DNA from: Endomicrobium sp.
Lineage (GTDB): Bacteria; Elusimicrobiota; Endomicrobiia; Endomicrobiales; Endomicrobiaceae
NCBI GenBank assembly: GCA_031289585.1
Contig: JAITPF010000019.1
Span: forward strand, 1-43,305
Reading direction: 5' to 3'
Length of the DNA stretch: 43,305 nt
The position numbers and the translations under genes were made by a program. Numbering within the stretch: the stretch's first letter is position 1; every line of letters begins with the position of its first letter. This document shows positions 18,791 to 29,269 of this stretch, in pieces. The notes under the pieces were generated by a model. That model saw only the letters and a list, made by a program, of their open reading frames with translations. It had not been told where the DNA came from and did not search any database.

Positions 18791-19459
18791 ATGACATCTT
18801 TTATTTTGGGAATATTTTTGGCTTTTTATATAGGATTTATAGTTGGAAATATTATATATAAAACATATCTTATTAAGTTGCTTATAGCATTTTCTTTTGC
18901 ATTAATCTTTTACAAATTTTCATTTTCATTTCAATTTATTATATTTGCTTTTTTTACATTTTCTCTGATTTCCGTTTCGGTAACAGATTACTTTCATAGA
19001 ATAATTCCTGTGATATTTCCAATACTTTTAATTATTATAGGTATTTTGTCAAGCTTTATAAATTTAACTTTAGGTGCGACATGTTTATCAAGATTTATAA
19101 ATTCTATTTTAGGCATTTTTGCAGGAGGTGGTGTTTTACTTGCCATTGGAATTTTAGGTCAGTTTATTTATAAAAAAGAAGTTATGGGTGGCGGAGATAT
19201 TAAACTTATGGCAGGTGTTGGTGCATTTATAGGATGGGAAAAAGTATTATTTGCAATTTTTATTGCAGCAGTTTTGGGAAGTATAACAGGTTTGATACTT
19301 TTAGTTTTGAAAAAAGTTGAAAGGAAAGGATATATATCATTTGGTCCGTTTTTGTCAGTAGCATCTTTTATAATAATATTTATTCCAAATCCATCATCAT
19401 TTTTTAATATATTTTTTGTATGGGAAACTCATTTGTTGAAAAGAATTTTAGGAGTATAA
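18791..19459 (+). CDS. prepilin peptidase (A24 aspartic protease)
   Basis: VTDYFHRIIP and GGGDIKLMAGVGAFIGW active-site Asp motifs, multiple TM helices. Confidence 0.88.
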   Translation: MTSFILGIFLAFYIGFIVGNIIYKTYLIKLLIAFSFALIFYKFSFSFQFIIFAFFTFSLISVSVTDYFHRIIPVIFPILLIIIGILSSFINLTLGATCLSRFINSILGIFAGGGVLLAIGILGQFIYKKEVMGGGDIKLMAGVGAFIGWEKVLFAIFIAAVLGSITGLILLVLKKVERKGYISFGPFLSVASFIIIFIPNPSSFFNIFFVWETHLLKRILGV

Positions 19460-19460
19460 A

Positions 19461-21002
19461 GTGTCTTCTTCTAAAAAATTTAATTTTTTAGTTCTTATTT
19501 TTTCTATAGTATTTATATTCTCAGTTTTTTCACGTTTTTCCGGATCTCTAGGTGTTTATTTGGCAGTATTTCTTGTTTTGTGCATAGCTTTTACTTTTTT
19601 CTTCAATAATTTTGAATTTAGTTTAAATATATATTTTCTCCCAGTACTTTTATTTATTACAACTGCTATAGTGTCGTATTTTTTTGCCGATTATAAATGT
19701 AATGTTAGAAACGAAATATTTTTGCTTTCTTCCTGTGCGATGCTTTATTTATTGAAAGGATTTTTGAATAACTATGAAAAAAGAAATGTTCTTATTATAC
19801 CTGTTTTGATAGGACTATGGCTTACAATTTACTTGTTTGCAGTGAATTTTGCTTTTTCAAAGTTTTTTGAACCAGGAATGCTTACAGAATATATGCGTTC
19901 CACATCATGTTTTTTGCTTCTTGCACTTTCTTTGTCTTTCGTTTTTTGGTGGAGCGAAAAGAAAATTTATTTTTATATATCTTTTCTAATTTTTTTAGCG
20001 ATAATAATGACTAAATCCTTTCTTGCTATAAGTGCTGCAGGACTTGTATTTGCTGTTTATCTATTTTTTATAAGAGAAAAGATAAAAATAAAGACAACTC
20101 TTACAGTTGTGCCGTTTATTTTAATATCGTTTGTATCATTTTATTTTCTTTTTAAATCGTCTTTCTTTTATGACAAAATATTAGTATGGAAAACAGCATT
20201 GTTTATAATAAAAGACAATTTTCTTTTTGGTGTTGGATTTAACAACTATAAGACAGTTTCTCTTGCTTACAGTACAATTGAAGATACTAATATTCTTTAT
20301 CCAGATAACATATTTTTACAAGTTTTATCAGAAAGTGGAATTTTCGGATTTATATTTTTTATAGCAATGCTTACAATATTTTTTTATTTTATATTGAAAA
20401 AATTAAAAACTTATGATAAGACTTTATATCTTCCTGTCTTAATTTCAGTTATATCTTTTTTGTTTTATAACTTTTTCAGTTCATCTGCGTTTGTATCGAC
20501 AAATATGTTGTTGTTCTTCTTTCTACTTGCTTTTCCTCTTGATTTTTATAATGTTAAACAGAGGAAGAAAAAAATTAATTCTTATGTAATTATCGTACTA
20601 TTTTTGCCGTTTGTTATAGCAGTAGGTAAACCTTTGTATGCGGTTTTGGAATATGAAAAAGGTCTTTCATTTTTTGCAACGCAAAAATATTCAGTCGCAA
20701 AAGATTATTTTATAAATGCTATAAATAACGATAGTATAAATCCAGAATATACAAGTAGGTTGGCAGATGTTTATTTTGCGATTTATCAGAAGACTGAAAA
20801 AAAAGTTTTCCTTGACTTTGCAATAGAATTATCAAATTATTCTTCAAGTCTCAACAAGTATAACGGGAAGTATTATTATCAGCTTGCGTGGCTGTACCAT
20901 TTTAAAAATGATAAACAGCAAGCGGCAGCAAATATAACTAAAGCTGTAGAAATGGATTCATTTAATTCTTTGTATCTAGAGCATATAACTTTATTATCAT
21001 AA
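19461..21002 (+). CDS. O-antigen ligase/polymerase-like membrane protein with C-terminal TPR-like region (GTG start)
   Basis: Many TM segments, FGVGFNNYKTV...YPDNIFLQVLSESGIFGF motif of the Wzy_C/WaaL family. Confidence 0.8.
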   Translation: MSSSKKFNFLVLIFSIVFIFSVFSRFSGSLGVYLAVFLVLCIAFTFFFNNFEFSLNIYFLPVLLFITTAIVSYFFADYKCNVRNEIFLLSSCAMLYLLKGFLNNYEKRNVLIIPVLIGLWLTIYLFAVNFAFSKFFEPGMLTEYMRSTSCFLLLALSLSFVFWWSEKKIYFYISFLIFLAIIMTKSFLAISAAGLVFAVYLFFIREKIKIKTTLTVVPFILISFVSFYFLFKSSFFYDKILVWKTALFIIKDNFLFGVGFNNYKTVSLAYSTIEDTNILYPDNIFLQVLSESGIFGFIFFIAMLTIFFYFILKKLKTYDKTLYLPVLISVISFLFYNFFSSSAFVSTNMLLFFFLLAFPLDFYNVKQRKKKINSYVIIVLFLPFVIAVGKPLYAVLEYEKGLSFFATQKYSVAKDYFINAINNDSINPEYTSRLADVYFAIYQKTEKKVFLDFAIELSNYSSSLNKYNGKYYYQLAWLYHFKNDKQQAAANITKAVEMDSFNSLYLEHITLLS

Positions 21003-21016
21003 TATTAGGAATAAAT

Positions 21017-22009
21017 ATGTTTAAAAAACACTTTGTAAAAATATTTTTAGGAGTACTTTTTAGTACGATTCTTATATATTTAACTTTGCGGCAGATAGAT
21101 TTTAGAAATTCATTAGACTTTATAAAGAATACAAATTATTTTATTTTACTAGCAGGAATTTTAATTTATGCATTTACTTATATTTTAAGAAGTATAAGGT
21201 ATTATTTTATTATTCTTCCTGTAAAGAAAACGCGTATAATGGAAAATTTCCCTTATACAATGCTTGGTTTTTTTGCAAACAATATAATTCCTTTAAGACT
21301 GGGGGAATTAATAAGAGCAAAAATAACAGGTGAACGTCTTTGCATATCGCGCAGCAGTGTGTTAGCTACAATTGTAATTGAAAGATTATTCGATATAGTT
21401 ATGTTTATCTTATTCTTTTTTACAATAATGATTTATATGTCTTTCCCTGAATTTATAAAAAAATCTTTTTCTTTTTTAGTTATAATTTTTATAATTTGTC
21501 TCGTTGTGCTTTATATGATGTTGATAAATGAAAATAAAGCTTTAAATTTTTTATCAAAAATACATATACCTGCCATAATGAAATCACTTATAACAGAATT
21601 CTTTAATAAATTTACAAGTGGACTTGTAATACTTAGAACCCCATCTGTTTTAATTAAAAGTTTTATAACGTCTATTGTAATTTGGGTATTAGAAGCATTA
21701 TGTCTTCTTCTTGTTGCTGCTTCATGTGGCGTAGATATTTCTCTTTTGGGAGCAGTTTTTACCGTAATTATAATAGGAATAGGAGCAATTATTCCTACTG
21801 CTCCAGGATATCTTGGTGCATTTGAATTTATGGGTGTTACAGCTTTGTCAATATTGTCAATAGATAAAAATGCGGCATTTGTGTGCATAGCGCTTTATCA
21901 CTTTATCCAACTCATAGTAATATTTGCATTAGGATTTGCGTGTGTAATAAAAGCCAAACTGTCATTTTCTGATTTATTCAAATTTACAAGGGGCAAGGGA
22001 AACCAATGA
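21017..22009 (+). CDS. UPF0104/lysylphosphatidylglycerol synthase TM-type membrane protein
   Basis: NIIPLRLGELIRAKITGER...SRSSVLATIVIERLFD, IPTAPGYLGAFE. Confidence 0.85.
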   Translation: MFKKHFVKIFLGVLFSTILIYLTLRQIDFRNSLDFIKNTNYFILLAGILIYAFTYILRSIRYYFIILPVKKTRIMENFPYTMLGFFANNIIPLRLGELIRAKITGERLCISRSSVLATIVIERLFDIVMFILFFFTIMIYMSFPEFIKKSFSFLVIIFIICLVVLYMMLINENKALNFLSKIHIPAIMKSLITEFFNKFTSGLVILRTPSVLIKSFITSIVIWVLEALCLLLVAASCGVDISLLGAVFTVIIIGIGAIIPTAPGYLGAFEFMGVTALSILSIDKNAAFVCIALYHFIQLIVIFALGFACVIKAKLSFSDLFKFTRGKGNQ

Positions 22010-23037
22010 GCGGACAGATACTTTATATTATTGCATTTTTTATGGCGCTTCTGATTTCTGTTGTTGCAACGCTTACATGTAGGGTTGTGGCTATAAAGTT
22101 AAATATTTTTGATACACCAACATCAGATATAAAAACACATAAAATAAGCACGCCTTATCTTGGTGGCGTTGCTGTAGCAGCAGGTTGGATAATATCTTTG
22201 CTTTTTATAAGAGGTGTAACAAATTTTCCTACAATGACTTTAAGAAATTTAAGAGCGGTAATCTGCGGTGCTTTAATGCTTTTAGGACTTGGTCTTATCG
22301 ACGATATAAAATTTAAGGGTCTTGGTTTCAAATTGAAACTTGTAATTCAGTTTTTAGCAGCGTATATAGTAGTATTTTTATTTGATATAAGAATTAATTT
22401 TATTCCATTGTACTGGATATCTTGTTTTATAAGTATTATTTGGATAATAGGCATTACAAATGCTTTTAATATTATCGATATTATGGATGGGCTTTCAAGT
22501 GGTATAGCGCTGATAGCATCGCTTGCATTTTTGTTTATTTCTCTACCGACTAAAATGATTTATGTTAATTTTTGTGCTGTTGCTTTAGCTGGTGCAATAT
22601 TAGGTTTTTTGCCTTTTAATTTGTCAAAATCAAAAAAAATATTTATGGGTGATGCAGGAAGTCTGTTTATAGGTTTTGTTATGGCGAGTCTTTCTGTTGG
22701 AACGTCTTATACTTTTGTAAGTGAAATAGGTTTATTTGTGCCACTTCTTATACTTGCAATACCCATCTATGAAACAGTTTTGGTAAGCTTCTTTAGAATA
22801 AAAAAAAGTAAACTGCCATTTTTAGGAAGCAAAGATCATTATGCACTACGTCTTGAAAAAATGGGTTTCTCAAGAAAAAAAATTCTTTTAGCTACTTATA
22901 CAGCATGTATAATTTTTTCGCTATGTGCCTATTTGTTTACAAAATTAAGTATAGTATATGCAATGTTACTTTTTATTTCAGTTATTATATGTATGTGGGT
23001 GATAAGTATTAAGCTCGCTTCGGTAAGGATGGACTAA
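22006..23037 (+). CDS. undecaprenyl-phosphate N-acetylhexosamine-1-phosphate transferase (WecA/TagO type)
   Basis: THKISTPYLGGVAV, GLIDDIKF, NAFNIIDIMDGLSSG, FMGDAGSLFIGF. Confidence 0.9.
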   Translation: MSGQILYIIAFFMALLISVVATLTCRVVAIKLNIFDTPTSDIKTHKISTPYLGGVAVAAGWIISLLFIRGVTNFPTMTLRNLRAVICGALMLLGLGLIDDIKFKGLGFKLKLVIQFLAAYIVVFLFDIRINFIPLYWISCFISIIWIIGITNAFNIIDIMDGLSSGIALIASLAFLFISLPTKMIYVNFCAVALAGAILGFLPFNLSKSKKIFMGDAGSLFIGFVMASLSVGTSYTFVSEIGLFVPLLILAIPIYETVLVSFFRIKKSKLPFLGSKDHYALRLEKMGFSRKKILLATYTACIIFSLCAYLFTKLSIVYAMLLFISVIICMWVISIKLASVRMD

Positions 23038-24320
23038 TGAGCAAAGTAATTGTAATCGGTGCGGGAATAAGCGGTTTAATAGCTGCTTATTTTTTAAAGA
23101 AACCTTATGAGGTTTTAGAAGCTAAATCTTATGCGGGTGGGCTTTGTGTTTCGTATTATGAGAATGGTTTTGTGTTCGATTGTTCAGGACATTTTATTCA
23201 CATTAAAGATGAAAAAATCAAGAAATTTATAAATAAACTTACCGGTGGAATTGATAAAATTAATAGAAATGCATCAATCTGTATAAAAAACAAATTTGTA
23301 CCTTACCCATTTCAGACAAATCTTTACCATCTTAACGAAAAAATGAAAAAAGAATGCATAGATGGCATTCTTAAAAGAAAAAACATTGAAATCTCAACTA
23401 AAATGCCTTTTCTTGAGTGGTCAAAAGCTATGTTTGGCACAGGCATCACAAAATATTTTATGAAGCCTTATAATCAAAAACTTTGGAGTTATGATTTAAA
23501 TAAAATGACTGCTGAATGGTCAGAATCGTTTATTCCAAAATTAAATACAGAAAATATAATTAAATCAGCGTATTCAAAAAGTAAGGGAAGATATGGTTAT
23601 AACAGTACATTTTATTATCCTAAAAATAGAGGTTGTGGCGCGTTAATTGATGGTCTTACAAAAAAAATAAAAATTAATGCAAACACCAAAACTAAAAAAA
23701 TTGACATAAAAAATAAAACGATTTTTTCTTTCGACGGTAAATTGTATAAGTATAATAAAATTATTTCAACTCAAGCCTTGCCGGAATTAATAAAACAGAT
23801 AACAAATGTTCCTTTAAATGTAAAGACTGCTGCAGAAAAACTTTTAGCAAGTTCGGTAAGATGTATAAATATAGGTATAAAATCAGAAAAAGGAATTCCA
23901 CAACTTTTAAAAGATAGACATTGGGTATATGTTCCTGAAATGAAGTTTCCTTTTTATAGAATAGGCATATATTCAAATATAAATAAAAATAATGCTCCAG
24001 GAAATTCTTATAGTTTTTATGTTGAATATTCATCGTTTAATGGTAGGTATAAAAATACAGAAAATGTAATGATGGATTTTAAAAAAATTGGCTTTATAAG
24101 AAATACTGATGAAATAGTTGCTGTAAATATTATTGATATGCCTTATGCTTATGTGATTTTTGATAAAAACAGACAAAAATCTATTGAAATAATAAATACT
24201 TTTTTAAATAAAAATGGAATCTTTTCAATAGGTAGATATGGTGCGTGGGAGTATTCTTTTATTGAAAAAAATATAAAAGATGCTAAAGCAATAGCTGAAC
24301 TGATAAATGAACAATTTTGA
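23037..24320 (+). CDS. FAD/NAD(P)-binding amine oxidase-like protein (UDP-galactopyranose mutase/protoporphyrinogen oxidase-like)
   Basis: VIVIGAGISGLIAAYFLKKPYEVLEAKSYAGGLC Rossmann motif; FMKPYNQKLW. Confidence 0.8.
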   Translation: MSKVIVIGAGISGLIAAYFLKKPYEVLEAKSYAGGLCVSYYENGFVFDCSGHFIHIKDEKIKKFINKLTGGIDKINRNASICIKNKFVPYPFQTNLYHLNEKMKKECIDGILKRKNIEISTKMPFLEWSKAMFGTGITKYFMKPYNQKLWSYDLNKMTAEWSESFIPKLNTENIIKSAYSKSKGRYGYNSTFYYPKNRGCGALIDGLTKKIKINANTKTKKIDIKNKTIFSFDGKLYKYNKIISTQALPELIKQITNVPLNVKTAAEKLLASSVRCINIGIKSEKGIPQLLKDRHWVYVPEMKFPFYRIGIYSNINKNNAPGNSYSFYVEYSSFNGRYKNTENVMMDFKKIGFIRNTDEIVAVNIIDMPYAYVIFDKNRQKSIEIINTFLNKNGIFSIGRYGAWEYSFIEKNIKDAKAIAELINEQF

Positions 24321-24384
24321 ACATTATAATTCTCATACAACAGCAAAATTCTGTGAATCGGTAAAGACCGGGCGAAACAATTGT

Positions 24385-24545
24385 TTTTTGTCGTCATTGT
24401 GAGGCTGACGAAGGCAGCGAGGGTAAGGACAAAGCCCCAACGAAGCAATCTGCGTTGTTAAAAGAAAGATTGTCATGGCCCTTTTAGGACGGACAAAACT
24501 AAAAGAATAGATTGCCATATTGCTTTGTAATTCAATCTCAAAGAG
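24385..24545 (+). repeat. Family A repeat, diverged/expanded copy
   Basis: gtcgtcattgtgaggctgacgaaggcagcgagggtaaggacaaagccccaacgaagcaatctgcgttgttaaaagaaagattgtcatgg. Confidence 0.65.
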
Positions 24546-24570
24546 CTGTGGCAAGGAAATAAAACACATT

Positions 24571-25620
24571 ATGAAAGAAAAAATATCGAAAATATTCAAC
24601 AGATATAAAACAGAAAGCATTCTTTTTACAGGTGCAAAAGAAACTTTTTATCTTACCGGTGCGGGAATTGATGGATTTTGGCTTTTGATTTTAAAAAACA
24701 AAATATACGCAATATGCTCAAAAATGATTGAAAACCAGTTAAAAGAGTACTTTAATAAACAAAATATACATATACATACGGGACTACCTTTGTATAAATC
24801 CATTGGAGAAATTTTAAAACAAAACAAAATAGATACTTTGCTAATTGATCCAAAATATATGAATGCCGCAAGTTTTATTTTAATAAACGAAAATTTAAAC
24901 AAAGAGAAAATTAGCCTCATAAAAAAAGTAGGTATTTTGGATGATATACGACTTATAAAAAGCACAGTTGAGATTGAGAATATTAAAACAGCCTGCCATA
25001 TTGTATCTGAAGTATGCAACAAAGTTAAAAGTGAATTGAAAACTGGTTTAAGTGAACTTGATATTCATTACAGAGTGCTTGAATTATTTGCTAAAAAACG
25101 AGTAACAGAAAGTTTTTCTCCTATAATTGCATCCGGAGCAAATTCTGCCAATCCTCACCATATAAGCTCAAACCGCAAAATATCCGAAAATGATATAATA
25201 ATGATGGATATAGGATGTAGATATAACGGTTATTGTTCTGATTTGACACGTACATACTTTTTAGGTAAAATTAATAACGAGCAGAAAAAGATTTGGGATC
25301 TTGTTAAAAACTCTCAAAATGCTGTCTTGAAAGAAATAAAAGCTGGGCTGCCAGTGTTGTGGGCTGATAAAACATCAAGAAACATTATAGCAGCAGCTGG
25401 ATATAAAGATAAGTTTATTCATACTACAGGTCACGGAGTAGGTATAGAAATTCATGAAATGCCTTCGTTAGCATCAAATGCCGAAGGTGTTTTTTTAACG
25501 CATATGATAGTTACAATAGAACCGGGTATATATATTGAACGTGAATTTGGCGTAAGAATTGAAGATACAATATTAATAACAGAAAATGGTTGTGAAGTTT
25601 TAACTTCAGCAACATATTAA
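24571..25620 (+). CDS. Xaa-Pro peptidase (M24 metallopeptidase)
   Basis: DIGCRYNGYCSDLTRT, HTTGHGVGIEIHEMP, TIEPGIYI; ORF N-terminal extension lies in repeat A so start moved to 24571. Confidence 0.9.
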   Translation: MKEKISKIFNRYKTESILFTGAKETFYLTGAGIDGFWLLILKNKIYAICSKMIENQLKEYFNKQNIHIHTGLPLYKSIGEILKQNKIDTLLIDPKYMNAASFILINENLNKEKISLIKKVGILDDIRLIKSTVEIENIKTACHIVSEVCNKVKSELKTGLSELDIHYRVLELFAKKRVTESFSPIIASGANSANPHHISSNRKISENDIIMMDIGCRYNGYCSDLTRTYFLGKINNEQKKIWDLVKNSQNAVLKEIKAGLPVLWADKTSRNIIAAAGYKDKFIHTTGHGVGIEIHEMPSLASNAEGVFLTHMIVTIEPGIYIEREFGVRIEDTILITENGCEVLTSATY

Positions 25621-25633
25621 TTTAGGAGAAAAG

Positions 25634-26191
25634 ATGATTTCTACATCGGATTTTAAAAATGGATTGAATATTTTAGTTGACGGAGAACCTTATCAGATTA
25701 CATGGTTCCAAAATCATAAACCAGGTAAAGGTGGCGCTGTAATGCGTGTAAAGCTTAGGCATCTCAAAAAAGGTGGTACTATTGAGCGTACTTTTAAATC
25801 AGGTGAAAAATTTGAAGCATTGAGTGTTACTAGGCAGAAAAAACAATTTTTATATAAAGAAGGCACTAACTTCAATTTCATGGATATGAATACTTATGAA
25901 CAGATAACTGTTTTGCCAGAATTTTTAGGTGAGATGGCAAAGTTTCTTAAAGAAAATCTTGAAGTTGAAGCGATATATTTAGAAAATGAACTTATAGGTA
26001 TAGATCTTCCTATAATTATAGAAATGACAATAGCAGAAGCAGAACCAGGAATTAAAGGCGATTCTGTTTCTAATATGACAAAAATGGCCAAACTTGAAAC
26101 TGGTGCAGATATACGCGTACCTCTTTTTATTAAAGATGGTGATAGAATAAAAGTTGATACAAGAACTGGTGAATATGTAGAAAGAGTATAA
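25634..26191 (+). CDS. efp: elongation factor P
   Basis: ISTSDFKNGLNILVDGEPYQITWFQNHKPGKGGA; GDSVSNMTKMAKLETGADIRVPLFI. Confidence 0.96.
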   Translation: MISTSDFKNGLNILVDGEPYQITWFQNHKPGKGGAVMRVKLRHLKKGGTIERTFKSGEKFEALSVTRQKKQFLYKEGTNFNFMDMNTYEQITVLPEFLGEMAKFLKENLEVEAIYLENELIGIDLPIIIEMTIAEAEPGIKGDSVSNMTKMAKLETGADIRVPLFIKDGDRIKVDTRTGEYVERV

Positions 26192-26234
26192 AGTAATGAA
26201 GAAAGTTCTCTAAATAGGAATCAACGAGGTCAAA

Positions 26235-26663
26235 ATGAACCTGCAGGAAATTAAAGAATTTTTAAAATCAATAAAAAATACGGATATTGAAGAAATGCAA
26301 TATCAAAGTGTAGAAGATTCTTTATATTTTAAGAAAACTGACATAGAAGCTATAACATCTGTTACAAAAGAAATTGCTATAGATAAAGTTAAAAAAGAAG
26401 AAAAAGAAAAATTCTCCCTTGTTGCCATTAAATCGACAATGGTTGGTACATTTGCTAATGCTCAAAGCAATGATAAACCTCCATTCGTCAAAGAAGAGGA
26501 CGATATAATTGTTGGACAAAAAATCGGACAAGTTGAAGCAATGAAAATTATCAAAGATGTAAATTCTAATATCAAAGGAAAAATATCAAAAATCTTAGTG
26601 TCAAATGGACAATCTGTCGAATATGGACAGGAATTATTTTTGGTAGATACAAGTATTAAGTAA
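26235..26663 (+). CDS. accB: acetyl-CoA carboxylase biotin carboxyl carrier protein
   Basis: Biotinyl motif VEAMKIIKDVNSNIKGKI; followed by accC. Confidence 0.92.
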   Translation: MNLQEIKEFLKSIKNTDIEEMQYQSVEDSLYFKKTDIEAITSVTKEIAIDKVKKEEKEKFSLVAIKSTMVGTFANAQSNDKPPFVKEEDDIIVGQKIGQVEAMKIIKDVNSNIKGKISKILVSNGQSVEYGQELFLVDTSIK

Positions 26664-26700
26664 TAAGGATAAGGCAAAAGTAGCTATAATTGGAGATAAG

Positions 26701-28050
26701 ATGTTTAAAAAAGTTTTGATTGCAAACAGAGGCGAAATAGCATGCAGAGTTATAAGAGCTTGCAGAGAACTCGGAATTAAAACTGTTGCCATTCATTCAG
26801 AAGTTGACAGAGAAAGTATGCACGTAAAACTTGCAGATCAGACAGTATGTGTGGGACAAGCAAGTGCTTCTGAAAGTTATTTAAATATACCAAGTATTAT
26901 AGCGGCGGCAGAAATTAAAGGGGCAGATGCAATTCATCCAGGATACGGTTTTTTAGCTGAAAATGCTTACTTTGCAGAAGTCTGTGAAGCCTGCGGACTA
27001 AAATTCATTGGACCTTCAAAAGAATCAATAGAACAAATGGGCGATAAAATTACAGCTATAGAACTTATGAAAAAGTCAGGTATTCCTGTAGTTCCAGGGT
27101 CAGACGGTCCTGTCAATGCAGATGATCCTAAAATCTTTGCTATAGCAAAAAAAATAGGATATCCAGTTATTATTAAAGCAACTGCTGGTGGCGGCGGAAA
27201 GGGTATGAGAATAGTTGTTTCTGAAGAAACTCTCCAGAATGCTATTATAACAGCACAAACAGAAGCCAAAGCTGCTTTCGGGAATTCTGATGTATATATG
27301 GAAAAATATATCGAAGAGCCTCATCATATAGAATTTCAGGTATTAGGTGACAAATACGGAAAAATTGTTTATCTTCCGGAAAGAGATTGTTCCATACAGA
27401 GAAGACATCAAAAACTTGTCGAAGAAAGTCCTTCTCCATTAATAAATGTGGCACTTAGAAAAAAAATAGGTAAAGCGGCAAGAAATGCAGCAGTAGCTGT
27501 AAAATATGTTACTGTAGGTACAATAGAATTTCTTGTAGATAAAAAAGGTCATTTTTATTTTATGGAAATGAATACAAGAATTCAGGTAGAACATCCTGTT
27601 ACAGAAATGGTTACCGGTATAGATTTAGTAAAAGAACAAATAAAACTTGCTGCAGGAGAGAAACTTTCTATTACTTCTGAAAAAGTTAAAATTTTAGGTC
27701 ATGTTATAGAGTGCAGAATAAATGCCGAAGATCCAGATAGAGATTTTACTCCATCTCCTGGTAAAATTAATAAGTTGTTTTTACCAGGGGGACCAGGAAT
27801 AAGACTTGATACGCACGTTTATTGCGGATATACAATCCCGCCATTTTATGATAGTTTAATAGCAAAAGTTCTTGCTTTTGGCAAAGATAGAGATGAAGCT
27901 ATTACAAAAATGCAAAGAGCTTTAAGAGAAGTTGAAATAGAAGGTATTAAAAACACTTCGTCTCTTCTCAGTAAAATTATGGTAAATGAAAATTTTCAAA
28001 AAGGCAGTGTAAGTACAGATTTTCTTTCTAAATATATTTTTGGAAGATAA
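26701..28050 (+). CDS. accC: acetyl-CoA carboxylase biotin carboxylase
   Basis: KVLIANRGEIACRVIRACRELGI, GGGGKGMRIV, MNTRIQVEHPVTEM. Confidence 0.97.
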   Translation: MFKKVLIANRGEIACRVIRACRELGIKTVAIHSEVDRESMHVKLADQTVCVGQASASESYLNIPSIIAAAEIKGADAIHPGYGFLAENAYFAEVCEACGLKFIGPSKESIEQMGDKITAIELMKKSGIPVVPGSDGPVNADDPKIFAIAKKIGYPVIIKATAGGGGKGMRIVVSEETLQNAIITAQTEAKAAFGNSDVYMEKYIEEPHHIEFQVLGDKYGKIVYLPERDCSIQRRHQKLVEESPSPLINVALRKKIGKAARNAAVAVKYVTVGTIEFLVDKKGHFYFMEMNTRIQVEHPVTEMVTGIDLVKEQIKLAAGEKLSITSEKVKILGHVIECRINAEDPDRDFTPSPGKINKLFLPGGPGIRLDTHVYCGYTIPPFYDSLIAKVLAFGKDRDEAITKMQRALREVEIEGIKNTSSLLSKIMVNENFQKGSVSTDFLSKYIFGR

Positions 28051-28118
28051 TTAATCTTACAACAGACAATAACGACAGGTTGCATGTTATTCTCGCAAAT
28101 CATATTTAATACTAAGCT

Positions 28119-28172
28119 TGTCATAACCATACCTTATGGAAATTACGGACGTAAGCCCATAGCAGTTAACTT
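28119..28172 (+). repeat. Family B hairpin repeat
   Basis: cataaccataccttatggaaattacggacgtaagcccatagcagttaac. Confidence 0.6.
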
Positions 28173-28243
28173 AGATTATCAGTTTAAACTTGGTTTATAG
28201 TCTCTTGTTAGATTTATTAGAAAATAAGCATCAGGGGAAATTA

Positions 28244-28822
28244 ATGGAAACTAAAGATCTTATTAAAAATTTAATAGGTGAAAGTATTAAAGTAAAAAAG
28301 AAAATGCTTGAACCGGAACAAATTGAATATATTTATAATGTTGCAAACAAAATTGTTGAAGTGTATAAAAATAAGAAAAAAACAATTATTTGTGGAAATG
28401 GTGGTTCTGCTTCAGATGCTTTACATTTTGCTGCTGAAATAGTTGTTAGGTTTGAAAAAAACAGAGATGCTCTTCCTTCCATTGCTTTATCCGAAAATGT
28501 ATCAATAATAACTGCTATTGGAAATGATTTTGGTTATGATTGTGTTTTTAGCCGCCAACTAGAGGCTTTCGTACAAAAAGGTGACATTTTCATAGCAATA
28601 TCTACAAGTGGAAACTCTCCCAATATTATAAAAGCTTTAAAATCAGCAAAAAAATTAGGAATATTTACAATAGGTATGACAAGCTCTAATGGTGGAGAGA
28701 TGAAAGATATGTGTGATCTATGCTACTGTGCTCCGTCAAAAGTTACTGCAAGAACGCAAGAATGTCATATACTTTTGATACATATCATTGCAAAACTTAT
28801 CGAAGAAAAAATTTTTAATTAG
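28244..28822 (+). CDS. gmhA: phosphoheptose isomerase (SIS domain)
   Basis: ICGNGGSASDALHFAAE, ISTSGNSPNIIKAL, QECHILLIHII. Confidence 0.9.
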   Translation: METKDLIKNLIGESIKVKKKMLEPEQIEYIYNVANKIVEVYKNKKKTIICGNGGSASDALHFAAEIVVRFEKNRDALPSIALSENVSIITAIGNDFGYDCVFSRQLEAFVQKGDIFIAISTSGNSPNIIKALKSAKKLGIFTIGMTSSNGGEMKDMCDLCYCAPSKVTARTQECHILLIHIIAKLIEEKIFN

Positions 28823-28945
28823 AATCTATTCAAACTAATAAGACAAAAGTGCTGCTAGGATTTTTGAGGAAATTTTGGTTGTTTTGTTATAGCAATATTA
28901 AATATGTTGACAGAACAAAACTGACAAAATTTATCAAGCAATTGT
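28819..28945 (+). repeat. Family D MITE-like element, copy 2 (overlaps gmhA stop)
   Basis: ttagaatctattcaaactaataagacaaaagtgctgctaggatttttgaggaaattttgg...gacagaacaaaactgacaaaatttatca. Confidence 0.65.
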
Positions 28946-28995
28946 CACAGCTTGAAAGAATAAGGCAAAAGCAGTTTGCATAGTTAAGTTTCGTC

Positions 28996-29052
28996 GTCAT
29001 AACCACCCCACCCTTATGGAAAGTGTGGGCGTAAGCCCGTAGCAGTTGACTA
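28996..29052 (+). repeat. Family B hairpin repeat
   Basis: gtcataaccaccccacccttatggaaagtgtgggcgtaagcccgtagcagttgac. Confidence 0.6.
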
Positions 29053-29143
29053 TAAGAAAAGGACAATACACAACAAAGCAAACTGCAAAAATTTGACAAA
29101 TAAATGTAAAATTGCTATAATACTTAAGTAATTAATTTATAGT

Positions 29144-29217
<74 letters not shown>

Positions 29218-29229
29218 TTTAAATTTACT

Positions 29230-29260
29230 CGACCTTATTAAAATAGGGTCGTATTTTTTT
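29230..29260 (+). terminator. Rho-independent terminator after tRNA-fMet
   Basis: CGACCTTATT-aaa-ATAGGGTCG stem followed by tattttttttt. Confidence 0.75.
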
Positions 29261-29269
29261 TACTAAAAA

